Positions 37,060 to 46,129 of a DNA stretch of 64,000 bases are shown piece after piece. Source of the stretch: Neobacillus sp. PS3-40 (GTDB lineage Bacteria; Bacillota; Bacilli; Bacillales; Cytobacillaceae); assembly GCF_030915485.1 (NCBI RefSeq), contig NZ_CP133266.1:3848001-3912000 (forward strand). Direction: 5' to 3'. A program made the position numbers and the translations under genes. How positions within the stretch are numbered: the first letter of the stretch is position 1; each line of letters opens with the position of its first letter. Under the pieces are notes generated by a model. It made no database searches and was not told the DNA's origin. It saw only the letters and a list, made by a program, of their open reading frames with translations.

Positions 37060-38388
37060 TTGGAAAATAGAGTAAGATTACGAGTTGGTATCATTGGGTC
37101 AGGTATAGCCGGATCCTCAGCTGCTTATTTTTTGCATAAAGCATTGGGGAATAATGTGGAGATTATCGTGTTTGAGAAGGAATCTAGGATAGGGGGGCGT
37201 ATTCGAAGCATAAAAATAGGGGAAGAAGAGTTGGAAGCTGGTGGTAGTATTATTCATTCGGAGAATCAATATCTCACGACTATTGTGAATGAGCTTGGAC
37301 TAGAGAAAAATAATCATGTCTATGATGATATTGGAATGTGGGATGGAGATTCCTTCACCTTTAGAACGGGGAAAAAGAAATGGCAAACCCTTTTAAAAGT
37401 GTTGATGAGATACGGGACTAACCCTGTTAAAATACAACCGTTAGTAAAGGATATGATTAAAAAGTTATCGCAAATCTATATCCTTCAAGAAAAGGGAGAA
37501 TCCTTCGCTGATCCCGAAGCATTATTTAAGAAGCTAGGGCTTTATTCATTATCTCAGGTTACAAGCTATGATTATTTTCATGATAAAAATATTTCTGATA
37601 GATTTATCCATGAGTTTATGAACGGAATTTCGAGGCTTAATTATGGACAGGATGCAAGCATGCACAGTTTAGTCAATCATGTTTCGTTGGCAGGGGCATC
37701 ATTTGGCGGATATTTATTTGCAATTAAAGGTGGCAATGCTCAAATATGTGAAGCTATGCTACAAAGGTCTTCTGCGAAAGTACTGAAAAACAAACGAGTT
37801 ACTACTATCCAAAAAGAAAAATCTACTAATCATGCTAAGACTAGATTTATGATTACAACTGAAGATGGCACAAAAGCAGAATTTGACCGGCTTGTAATGG
37901 CTACACCATTAGAGAAGGCAGCTATCAAATTTGTACATATGGAGCTCAAAGAAGAAAATAAGGTATCCCGTCCTTACCAAGTTACCAACGTTACTCATGT
38001 TTTAGGGAAACTAAGTCCAACCTATTTTGGACTAATGGAAGTAGAACAAATTCCATCCAATATTCTTACCAGAGAGAATTCAAAAATTCCTTTTTCATCT
38101 ATTGAACTTTGTAAAAGGAATAAGAAATCAGGTCAGTTAATTTACCGAATTTTTTCTAGACAAAAGCTATCAGAGGATTTATTAAATGAACTTTTTCTGG
38201 AAAGATCTGAAACGAAAACGTTAGTATGGGACGCATACCCCGTTCTAACTCCTACAGCAAAATGGCCATCCTTTGTTTTAGAAACTGGAATCTATTATAT
38301 TAATGCAATGGAATCTGCCATTTCCACACTGGAAACAGAGGTGATTGGGAGTAAAAACGTGGTGAATATGCTATTGAAGGATATATAA
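37060..38388 (+). CDS. Prenylcysteine oxidase-like FAD-dependent oxidoreductase
   Basis: A protein of about 442 residues with an N-terminal FAD Rossmann motif VGIIGSGIAGSSAAYFL and the amine-oxidase pattern EKESRIGGRIRS. A C-terminal prenylcysteine-lyase-type domain follows (MNGISRLNYGQDASMHSLVN, FAIKGGNAQICEAM). This architecture (PCYOX1) is best known from eukaryotes, where it removes the isoprenoid from prenylcysteine; the bacterial substrate is unknown. Start TTG 37060 lies 9 nt after GGGG; GTG 37045 is the alternative. No export signal. Confidence 0.78.
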   Translation: MENRVRLRVGIIGSGIAGSSAAYFLHKALGNNVEIIVFEKESRIGGRIRSIKIGEEELEAGGSIIHSENQYLTTIVNELGLEKNNHVYDDIGMWDGDSFTFRTGKKKWQTLLKVLMRYGTNPVKIQPLVKDMIKKLSQIYILQEKGESFADPEALFKKLGLYSLSQVTSYDYFHDKNISDRFIHEFMNGISRLNYGQDASMHSLVNHVSLAGASFGGYLFAIKGGNAQICEAMLQRSSAKVLKNKRVTTIQKEKSTNHAKTRFMITTEDGTKAEFDRLVMATPLEKAAIKFVHMELKEENKVSRPYQVTNVTHVLGKLSPTYFGLMEVEQIPSNILTRENSKIPFSSIELCKRNKKSGQLIYRIFSRQKLSEDLLNELFLERSETKTLVWDAYPVLTPTAKWPSFVLETGIYYINAMESAISTLETEVIGSKNVVNMLLKDI

Positions 38389-38457
38389 AGTTTAAATCGC
38401 TGAAACCAATTCATCATTATGGTAATCTTTAAATATTACTGAAAGGAGTGTTCATAT

Positions 38458-39300
38458 ATGAGCAAATCAATTCCAGTGATCACACTTAATGATGGGGTTA
38501 CTTTGCCGGTTATCGGTTTGGGTACATATAAACTTAAGGGTAATAAAGGTGCATCTTCTATACAAAGTGCAATTGATGTAGGCTATCGACTCCTTGATTC
38601 TGCTTATAATTATGAAAACGAAGGAACGGTTGGTGAAGCAGTTAGACGTAGTTCTGTTCCAAGAGAAGAATTAAGAATTACATCTAAATTACCAGGTCGT
38701 TATCAAGCGTATGATGAGGCGGTTACTACCATTCATGAATCCTTATATCGGGCAAAATTAGAGTATTATGATTTATATCTTATTCATTGGCCCAACCCTA
38801 AACAGGATAAATATGTGGAAGCGTGGCAAGCATTAATTGACGCTAAAAAATGGGGACTTATTCGTTCTATTGGTGTTTGTAATTTCTTACCTGAACATAT
38901 TGAACGTTTGGAAAAGGAAACTGGCGTTAAGCCAAGTGTAAACCAAATAGAACTGAATCCATTTTTCAATCAAGAGCAACAAAGAAACTGGCATGATGAG
39001 AATAACATCAAGACAGAATCGTGGAGCCCATTAGCTAGAGCAAATGAAGTTTTTCAAAATGAAATTCTTCAAACGATTGCTAACCATCATAACAAGTCTA
39101 TTTCACAAGTTATTTTACGCTGGCATTTTCAACTCGGGGCAATTTCAATTCCTAAATCCTCATCTCCCGCCAGACAACTTGAAAATATATCAATTTTTGA
39201 CTTTTCTCTTGATGATACAGAAATGGGTATTATATCAGGATTAACGCGCCAAGACGGTAGAATTAAGAATCAAAATCCTGCAACTTATGAAGAATTTTAA
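38458..39300 (+). CDS. Aldo/keto reductase (YvgN/YtbE-like)
   Basis: A 280-residue AKR5-type reductase. The catalytic tetrad is visible as D in LLDSAYNYENE (with Tyr), Lys in ITSKLPG, and His in YLIHWPNP. NADPH binding is shown by SIPKSSSPARQLEN. Such enzymes reduce methylglyoxal and other aldehydes. GAAAGGAGTG precedes ATG 38458. It lies 69 bp after the flavoprotein gene, possibly co-transcribed. Confidence 0.93.
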   Translation: MSKSIPVITLNDGVTLPVIGLGTYKLKGNKGASSIQSAIDVGYRLLDSAYNYENEGTVGEAVRRSSVPREELRITSKLPGRYQAYDEAVTTIHESLYRAKLEYYDLYLIHWPNPKQDKYVEAWQALIDAKKWGLIRSIGVCNFLPEHIERLEKETGVKPSVNQIELNPFFNQEQQRNWHDENNIKTESWSPLARANEVFQNEILQTIANHHNKSISQVILRWHFQLGAISIPKSSSPARQLENISIFDFSLDDTEMGIISGLTRQDGRIKNQNPATYEEF

Positions 39301-39424
39301 TGTGCCTTTTCTCTATCCAGGTAAAAATGAATTTGACTAGATTGCTTCCTATTCAATTGGAATACAATACCGATTTTTGCTATATTCTAATTATGAGATG
39401 ACAGTGTGAAAAGCGGTCATCTCT

Positions 39425-39679
39425 TTAATGTGTATTCAATAAAGAGAATTCTAACTGTTCAAATTCAACTGGCGGTTGTATATCCATAAGGTTTAAACCT
39501 CTTTTTTCTAATGCAATTTTAATAAGTAATAGTTCTTGATTCATATTTTCTGACAGTATTCCTTGGTCGATATTTTTTTGGATTTCAAAATAAAATGCTG
39601 AGATAAATTCAGTTGGCAGCTTTTCATATAGTGACAAACCAATTCCCCCAATAGACTTTATTACGTTATTTTTTGACAC
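39425..39679 (-). CDS. Hypothetical small helical protein
   Basis: An 84-residue protein predicted to be mainly helical (YEKLPTEFISAFYFEIQKNI, then QGILSENMNQELLLIKIALEK), with an acidic C-terminus. It has no membrane segment or cysteine. I do not recognise the family; small helical regulators of sporulation or competence look broadly similar. The start is GTG 39679, with only a weak AAAGAAG upstream. The following 39680-40140 bases contain no clear gene. Confidence 0.55.
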   Translation of the reverse strand: MSKNNVIKSIGGIGLSLYEKLPTEFISAFYFEIQKNIDQGILSENMNQELLLIKIALEKRGLNLMDIQPPVEFEQLEFSLLNTH

Positions 39680-40140
39680 ATGGCATACTTCTTTAAGAAT
39701 GAATTTATTGATACACGTGCATTCTGTGAATTTATGTTAATTTAACAAATAATTCGATTCGGATATATTATTTATGGGTATTATCTTAATTATATAAATA
39801 GATTATTCAATAAATTGTCACGATTTAAAATTTCTGACCCTAAAAATGGATAAGCCTAAAGGGATATTTTGTTAATTTTTTAGTTACTATTTATTATTTA
39901 CAGTACAAAGTGGAGTAGAATAATGCTATTATTGGTAGGGAAATAGAATTGAATTGGAGAATTTTTATTTTTAAAATCGAGTTAAAGTCCTTATGGCTTT
40001 TCAGTCGGGGTTACTTTTTTGTAGAGGACTTGTTCGTAAATGATGAACGGAATTGTTTTCATTGCATTTTAAAGACATGAATGTCATTTTTATTCTAGAC
40101 TAGAGCTCGTGATATTCGAAGTTAAGGAAGGGTTTATTTT

Positions 40141-41283
40141 ATGGGTAAAAAAGTATTAATTATTTCTTCTGATAACACAGGTCATGGACACAAAAGTATT
40201 ACTGAATCTTTGTGTGAAAAGATTAGAATGGCAGCTGAAATTGAAGTACATGTGGTAGATGGCTTTTCGCTTGGTGGAAATCCACTGCTGAATATTGGCA
40301 AAACATATGGACCCATCACGAGAAAATCTGAAAATCTATGGGAGATGGTATTTAATTTTTCAGCGGATAACCCAACATTAATTAATAAATTTATCGAAAT
40401 TCTTATCAAAAATAATTTTCTTAAATTACTTGATGAAGTAAAACCAGATATGATTTTATGTGTACATCCAAATTTTAATGGTTCTATTTTAAATATCTTA
40501 GAAAAACAATCTATTAAAATTCCATTTATAACGCTAATTGCAGATCTGGTGAACATATCCCCACTTTGGGCAGATAAGAGAGCTGATTACATCATTAGTC
40601 CAACGATTGAGGCGCGTGACAAGTGTATAGGATATGGCGTTCCAGCTGAGAATATTAAAGTTTTAGGATTTCCTGTTCGCTCGAGTTTTTTCAGAAATAG
40701 TTCAAATAAAAAAGTTAGTTACCTGAGCGGGACACCTTTAAAATGCTTAATCATGAGTGGTGGCGAGGGTGTAGGGAATATGAAGAATATTGCTGAAATC
40801 TTGCTTGATCATTTTGATAGTAAAGTGAAAATTGTCGCCGGAAGAAATGCAAAGCTAAAGACAATGCTGGAACAATCGCTTAAGAGCAAATATGGAGATA
40901 AAGTTGAAATTTATGGCTTTACTAAAAATATTCAAGATCTCATGTTCGAGTCAGATATTGCTTTTACACGGGGGAGCCCAAATGTCATGTTTGAGGCGGT
41001 TTCGTCAAATACACCAATTATTATAACAGGTGCTCTACCTGGTCAAGAAGAGGACAATCCAGCCTTTGCTGAAAAATTAAATTTGGGTGTGATCTGTAAA
41101 GATACAAGTGAAATTAAACCAACGATCACGCAATTACTTGAAAACAATGCGGAAAAACTAAATAATATTATTAATTGCCAAAGAAATTTTATCAAACCAC
41201 AAGTATCCGAAGAAATAATCCAATTCATTTTAGAAGTCGAAAATCGGTTTGAGTGGAACTTAGAGCTTGCTAAATCCGTTTAA
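40141..41283 (+). CDS. MGDG synthase/UgtP-like glycosyltransferase
   Basis: A 380-residue GT-B enzyme of the MGDG-synthase/diacylglycerol glucosyltransferase type. The N-terminal SSDNTGHGHKSITESL matches the acceptor loop G-x-G-H, and the C-terminal donor region has IMSGGEGVGNMKNIAE, FTKNIQDLMFESDIAFTRGSPNVMFEAV. It would add sugar to membrane diacylglycerol at the inner leaflet, giving glycolipid for lipoteichoic acid anchors. An LTA synthase gene follows 2 kb downstream, which fits but does not prove a link. AAGGAAGGG precedes ATG 40141. Confidence 0.83.
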   Translation: MGKKVLIISSDNTGHGHKSITESLCEKIRMAAEIEVHVVDGFSLGGNPLLNIGKTYGPITRKSENLWEMVFNFSADNPTLINKFIEILIKNNFLKLLDEVKPDMILCVHPNFNGSILNILEKQSIKIPFITLIADLVNISPLWADKRADYIISPTIEARDKCIGYGVPAENIKVLGFPVRSSFFRNSSNKKVSYLSGTPLKCLIMSGGEGVGNMKNIAEILLDHFDSKVKIVAGRNAKLKTMLEQSLKSKYGDKVEIYGFTKNIQDLMFESDIAFTRGSPNVMFEAVSSNTPIIITGALPGQEEDNPAFAEKLNLGVICKDTSEIKPTITQLLENNAEKLNNIINCQRNFIKPQVSEEIIQFILEVENRFEWNLELAKSV

Positions 41284-41400
41284 AAGGCTATCCCAATCAG
41301 TAAACAGCTTTATTTTTTGAAAAAATGACACACTAATGGTGAGGAGCATGATGTTCCTTACCTTTTCTACATGTTTAGGTAATAACCAGCACTATTTATA

Positions 41401-41503
41401 AAGAAAAGAAAACTCGCCGATTGGCGAGCCCCCTAAGGGCGATGATTAGGTGCAGTTGCCCTTATGCGCTAGCAGAATTTATGGATATAAATTCTGATTA
41501 GCC
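41401..41503 (-). repeat. Structured dispersed repeat, copy 2 (inverted)
   Basis: About 100 bp, reverse complement of copies 1 and 3. It has three hairpins: CTCGCC-GATT-GGCGAG, AAGGGC...GCCCTT and AGAATTTAT/ATAAATTCT. It stands 57 bp before the MFS gene, facing copy 3. Confidence 0.9.
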
Positions 41504-41559
41504 GAAAACAGCCATATTAAAAGGCCAAATAGAATCATTATATATATAAAGGGGTTTTT

Positions 41560-42969
41560 GTGTTTTTGAAAAGGACTAATACCAAAATGGTATTCACAAT
41601 AGTTGTATTTATTGCCCTTGCTGCTTTCGATAACATAATCATTGGCTTATTTCCGCCACTTTTTCATTATATTGCAAAGGATTTGAATGTAGGAATAGCT
41701 AAATTGGGCACAGTTTCAGCTGTAAATATTTTAGTTGCAGCCATTTCTTCTGTTTATTGGGGCTTTCTCTCAGGAAAATTTAAACGTAAAAAATTGATTA
41801 TGATCGGTACTTTCATTTGGGTTGTGTCGGTATTTCTGACAGCAATGAGCCAAAGCTATTTACAGCTTCTACTCTTTCAAATAATAACAGGGGTAGGTTT
41901 AGGCTGCATTGCTTCGATCGGGTTTAGTGTATTAACTGATACTATTCCGTATGGAAAACGTGGGATGATTTTAAGCCTTTGGGGTATGGCTCAAGGCTTA
42001 GGCGGAATCGGCGGCTCCCTTTTGGCTTCTTTAACAGCCACAAATACCAGTTGGCGATGGCCGTTTGAGATCGTCGGCTTTATAGGCTTTTTTCTCATTA
42101 TTTTATATCTATTTGTAGAAGAACCATCAAGAGGCCAATCAGATCCTGAACTAAAAGGTCTCATGAACAAGGGGCAGTCCTATAATTATTTTATAGAAGC
42201 AAAGCATATCTTGCCTATACTATTCAAAGGGAGTAATGTGTTTCTATTTTTTCAGGCATTCTTTATGAATATTGCAACAGGCAGTCTAATATGGATTCCG
42301 ACATTATTTATTTTTAAAATTCACCAACAGGGATACAGTGTGGAAACAGCTATGATTGCTTCTGGTTATCTTTACGCAGTCTTTCAAATTGGCGGAATGA
42401 CTTCGGTATACTTTGGCCATCTTGGTGATAAATTTCAAAGGAAGACCTATAAAGGAAGAGCCATTTTCACCTCAATCTTTGTATTTCTTACGATGCCATT
42501 TTATATATTTATGTTTTTTATCCCAATGGATAACCTAGTACTCCCTACTGACAATAATGCTTTAAGCATTTTATTTACTTTAATCAAGCAACTATTCATG
42601 AATCCATGGATGGCTTTATTGTTTGTTTTATCTTTGTTTGCTTCTGCCGCGCAATCTGCAAACACTCCAAACTGGCTTGCGCTAATTACAGATGTTAATT
42701 TTCCAGAACATCGAGGGGCAGCGTTTAGTGTTGCTAATCTATTCAATAGTTTAGGCAGAACGATTGGAAATATAGGTGTCGGAATCGTGCTCGGCATGAT
42801 CTCAATTCGCTACCATGAACCTACAAGCTATATGATTACCTTGTCGATCCTGCAAATTTTTCTAATTCCATCAGCACTATGCTATCTTTATATGGCAAAG
42901 AAAAATATATCCGACATACATAATGTGAAAGAAACATTAAAGCTACGATCTGAACAAGATATACCTTGA
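41560..42969 (+). CDS. MFS transporter
   Basis: A 469-residue major facilitator with about 12 hydrophobic segments. The loop 2-3 motif is GFLSGKFKRKKLIMIGT, and VGLGCIASIGFSVLTD in helix 4-5 is characteristic. The C-half has SVYFGHLGDKFQRK. Overall it resembles the Spinster-like/sugar-phosphate-type MFS groups; the substrate is unknown. The start is GTG 41560 after AAAGGGG. It is exactly bracketed by oppositely oriented copies of the structured repeat. Confidence 0.88.
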   Translation: MFLKRTNTKMVFTIVVFIALAAFDNIIIGLFPPLFHYIAKDLNVGIAKLGTVSAVNILVAAISSVYWGFLSGKFKRKKLIMIGTFIWVVSVFLTAMSQSYLQLLLFQIITGVGLGCIASIGFSVLTDTIPYGKRGMILSLWGMAQGLGGIGGSLLASLTATNTSWRWPFEIVGFIGFFLIILYLFVEEPSRGQSDPELKGLMNKGQSYNYFIEAKHILPILFKGSNVFLFFQAFFMNIATGSLIWIPTLFIFKIHQQGYSVETAMIASGYLYAVFQIGGMTSVYFGHLGDKFQRKTYKGRAIFTSIFVFLTMPFYIFMFFIPMDNLVLPTDNNALSILFTLIKQLFMNPWMALLFVLSLFASAAQSANTPNWLALITDVNFPEHRGAAFSVANLFNSLGRTIGNIGVGIVLGMISIRYHEPTSYMITLSILQIFLIPSALCYLYMAKKNISDIHNVKETLKLRSEQDIP

Positions 42970-43067
42970 TAGCATGATAAAAGCAATTTTTTTTATTTTT
43001 GGCAATTTTGGTATAAAATATAAAGTGGTAGATTTAATGTAGTGATTCTACATGTTTCTTTTTCTTG

Positions 43068-43165
43068 GCTAATCAGAATTTATATCCATAAATTCTGCTA
43101 GCGCATAAGTGCAACTACGCCTCTGTCATCGCCCTTAGGGGCTTGCCAATCGGCGAGTTTTCTTT
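43068..43165 (+). repeat. Structured dispersed repeat, copy 3
   Basis: Runs from GCTAATCAGAATTTATATCC to GGCGAGTTTTCTTTA with the three hairpins of the family. It lies 99 bp after the MFS stop and 66 bp before the LTA synthase gene. Confidence 0.9.
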
Positions 43166-43230
43166 AGATAGGTTAGCGAGAAAAATAAATGCTAGAAGTT
43201 AAATAAAAGCGTGCGGTTAGGGGGAGTACC

Positions 43231-45165
43231 ATGAATAACATTTTTCAAAAAGCTCAAAGTATGTTAAATAGATATATCGGCTTTTTCTTTGTGGCTGTAT
43301 TCTTCCTGTGGTTGAAAACATATATTGCACAAATAACACAGTTTAAATTAGGGATTGAAGGCCCATTTCAGCATTTTCTTGTTTTTATTAATCCACTTGG
43401 TTCATCTATGCTTTTTTTAGGTCTGGCCTACTTTTTGAAGGGACGGAAAAAGTATTTTTGGCTAATGGGTATTTATTTTCTGTTATCTGCACTTCTATAC
43501 AGCAATATTTTATATAATCGCTTCTTTAATGATTTTATTACAATACCAACGTTAACGCAGACACAAAATGTTGGGGAAATTGGTGGAAGTGTAGTTTCCT
43601 TATTTAAACCATATGATTTTTTATTCTTCATCGATTTTATTCTATTAGTAAGTTCACTTGCTTTTCGGTTTGTAAAAATGGATATCAATGATGTGGATCG
43701 CCGAAAAGTGGTTGCTTTTTTTTCACTTATATTGGCTATTTCTTGTGCAAATATAGGCTTAGCAGAAATAAATAGACCGGAATTATTAACAAGAGGATTT
43801 GATCGGAATTATATTGTAAAATATATCGGTTTATACAATTACACTATTTATGATGCAATTCAAAGTACGAGTGCCTCAACACAAAGAGTTTTGGCAAATA
43901 GCAATGACATAACAGAAGTCTATAATTATACAAAATCTAATTATGCTGAACCAAACCCAGAGTACTATGGAGTTGGAAAGGGAATGAATGTGATTTATTA
44001 CCATCTTGAGTCATTCCAGAATTTCCTTATCCATTATAAATTAAGGGGAGAAGAAGTAACACCATTTTTAAACTCATTAACGAGTGATAAAAACACCATT
44101 TACTTCGATAACTTTTTCCATCAAACAGCTCATGGTAAAACGTCTGATGCTGAATTTATGTTGGAGAATTCCTTATATGGTTTACCTCAGGGTTCGGCAT
44201 ATATGTTAAAGAGTTTAAACACGTACCAAGCTGCACCAGCCATTTTAGATCAACAAGGATATACGTCCGCGGTCTTTCACGGGAATTCAGGGAGTTTTTG
44301 GAATCGTGATGAAATTTATAAGTCATTTGGATATGATCATTTTTACGATTCAAACTACTATAAAATGGACCCTGAGGATCTAGTACAATATGGGGTAAAG
44401 GATAAGCCGTTTTTAAAGGAATCCATGCCACTCCTAAAGTCACTACCACAGCCATTTTATACGAAGTTAATAACGGTTTCGAATCATTTTCCGTTTCCGA
44501 TTGATGAAAAAGACGCTACAATTGAGCCGGATAATACGGGGGTCTCATCTGTCGACACATACTTTCAGACGGCCCGTTATGCAGATGAAGCTTTAAAGCA
44601 GTTTTTTACTTCCTTAAAAGAGTCTGGATTAGCTGACCATACCATTGTGATTATGTATGGCGATCATTATGGGATTTCAAAAGATAATGATAAGGAAATG
44701 GAACAAGTTCTTGGGAAACCAATTACGCCATTTGAAAGCGCAGGATTGCAACGGGTACCTCTTTTTATTCATGTTCCTGGTATAAAAGGGGAAGTGAACC
44801 ATGAATACGGGGGTCAAATTGATGTTCTCCCAACACTCCTTCACTTGTTAGGGGTGGATAGTAAAAAGTATGTTCAATTTGGAACCGACCTGTTATCTAA
44901 ACAACATGATGATCTAATTCCTTTCCGAAATGGTGACTTTGTAAGTTCAACCATCTCAGCTGTTGAAGGAACATTCTATGATTCAAAAACTGGATTGGAG
45001 ATAGGACCTGATAAATTAGCAGAGGCAGAGAAAGACCAACAAATTGTCGAAGAAAAACTATCCCTATCAGATAAAGTAGTTAATGGTGATTTACTGCGTT
45101 TCTACACTCCTAGAGACTTTATTCCAGTGGATCGATCAAAATATAACTATCAAAAGACCGAGTAA
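43231..45165 (+). CDS. ltaS: Lipoteichoic acid synthase (LtaS family)
   Basis: A 644-residue membrane sulfatase-fold enzyme. Five N-terminal helices (to about residue 180) are followed by a linker and the extracellular domain. The catalytic threonine is Thr304 in HQTAHGKTSDAEF. Metal and phosphate ligands are in VIYYHLES, FHGNSGSFWNRDEIYKSFGYDHFYD and IVIMYGDHYGIS. It polymerises glycerol phosphate from phosphatidylglycerol into lipoteichoic acid. Paralogues (YfnI, YqgS, YvgJ) are common in bacilli, so the exact member is open. AGGGGGAG precedes ATG 43231; a terminator follows. Confidence 0.9.
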   Translation: MNNIFQKAQSMLNRYIGFFFVAVFFLWLKTYIAQITQFKLGIEGPFQHFLVFINPLGSSMLFLGLAYFLKGRKKYFWLMGIYFLLSALLYSNILYNRFFNDFITIPTLTQTQNVGEIGGSVVSLFKPYDFLFFIDFILLVSSLAFRFVKMDINDVDRRKVVAFFSLILAISCANIGLAEINRPELLTRGFDRNYIVKYIGLYNYTIYDAIQSTSASTQRVLANSNDITEVYNYTKSNYAEPNPEYYGVGKGMNVIYYHLESFQNFLIHYKLRGEEVTPFLNSLTSDKNTIYFDNFFHQTAHGKTSDAEFMLENSLYGLPQGSAYMLKSLNTYQAAPAILDQQGYTSAVFHGNSGSFWNRDEIYKSFGYDHFYDSNYYKMDPEDLVQYGVKDKPFLKESMPLLKSLPQPFYTKLITVSNHFPFPIDEKDATIEPDNTGVSSVDTYFQTARYADEALKQFFTSLKESGLADHTIVIMYGDHYGISKDNDKEMEQVLGKPITPFESAGLQRVPLFIHVPGIKGEVNHEYGGQIDVLPTLLHLLGVDSKKYVQFGTDLLSKQHDDLIPFRNGDFVSSTISAVEGTFYDSKTGLEIGPDKLAEAEKDQQIVEEKLSLSDKVVNGDLLRFYTPRDFIPVDRSKYNYQKTE

Positions 45166-45266
45166 TAATGGATTAATTGCGGAGTAAGTCGTAGGCTTAG
45201 AAAAACAGTTCTTAAAGGATATTGAAAAACAGTTTTAGTTTTTGAAGAAATGATAGTAATTTAACC

Positions 45267-45305
45267 ACACGAACCCCCTCTTTAAGGTGAAGAGGGGGTT
45301 CGTGT
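45267..45305 (+). terminator. Terminator after the LTA synthase gene
   Basis: A perfect 16-bp stem ACACGAACCCCCTCTT/AAGAGGGGGTTCGTGT with a 7-nt loop. Confidence 0.88.
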
Positions 45306-45344
45306 ATATTCTTTTTCTCTTCCTAAACAGCACTGTGGTAAAGG

Positions 45345-45716
45345 TTACGGTAAATATAAACGTCTAAAAAACCAGTACAATAAGAATCCAATGTAATAGG
45401 TGATTAGATCATTTAGGTCTGAAGTAGAATTTTTATAAAATGGAGTGATAAACTCCCAAAAACAGCCCACTGTTAAAATAAAGATACTTAAAACTATGAA
45501 ATTTAAATAAATCTTTTTTAGGAAAATTTTTAGAAGAATGTTTGTGTAGGACAGAAGAAAAACAGGAGCTAATAAGTCATTAAAATATCCAGTAAAAAAT
45601 GATTGGAAGGGGATATTGATCTTTTTAAAGAAGAGCTCATTTAAACCGTACATCATTAAACAAATGCAAAAAATAACAATATCCTGGAGGGAATTTTTAA
45701 CACTAGTTTTAATCAT
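45345..45716 (-). CDS. VanZ-like membrane protein
   Basis: About 123 residues with four hydrophobic helices and the VanZ-like pattern DLLAPVFLLSYTN...WEFITPFYKNSTSDLNDLITYYIGF. Proteins of this type are linked loosely to teicoplanin resistance and envelope modification; the role here is unknown. ATG 45716 lies 2 bp after the stop of a 22-codon ORF with a good ribosome site, so translation is probably coupled. A longer frame to 45797 lacks its own site. Confidence 0.65.
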   Translation of the reverse strand: MIKTSVKNSLQDIVIFCICLMMYGLNELFFKKINIPFQSFFTGYFNDLLAPVFLLSYTNILLKIFLKKIYLNFIVLSIFILTVGCFWEFITPFYKNSTSDLNDLITYYIGFLLYWFFRRLYLP

Positions 45717-45718
45717 AT

Positions 45719-45787
45719 CTAACATACTGAAAGGATAATGACGGCTAGGATAATTCCGCCAGCAACGCCTAAAATTATCTTGAACAC
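45719..45787 (-). CDS. 22-residue single-helix membrane peptide
   Basis: GTG 45787 after AGAGGTGATAAATA encodes 22 residues, nearly all one glycine-containing hydrophobic helix (FKIILGVAGGIILAVIILSV). It stops just before the VanZ-like ATG. The strong ribosome site and composition suggest a real leader or small membrane peptide. Confidence 0.55.
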   Translation of the reverse strand: MFKIILGVAGGIILAVIILSVC

Positions 45788-46094
45788 TATTTATCACCTC
45801 TTGTGTGATTTGAAATGTCGTATGCCTTTACTACCATAATATGTAATTTCTTTGTTAAATAACACTACAAGATAGCACTTCAATTGATGGGTTCCAGAAC
45901 CCCAATACTGATATGATGATGGGAAAGACTGAATCAATAAAAATGGTTATAGGAGGGGGAAGTGTAATACAAACGAAGCCTAATCGTGTTCTTTGATTCC
46001 ACTAGACGGTAAAAAAATGCTTTTGGGATGAAGAATGAGAATATGAACTATGTAGTAAAATTAGCCTATTTTAAAATGTAGCCACTATGTATGA

Positions 46095-46123
46095 TTGATA
46101 TCTATATTCCAATCGTATATAAT
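46095..46123 (+). promoter_or_regulatory. Promoter for a leaderless padR mRNA, with dyad
   Basis: TTGATA (46095-46100), 17 bp, then TATAAT (46118-46123). The padR ATG follows after six bases, at the expected +1, and there is no ribosome site. A dyad TTGAT-N3-TATAT...ATATA-ATCAA spans the promoter and could be the autoregulatory operator. Confidence 0.75.
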
Positions 46124-46129
46124 CAAAAT

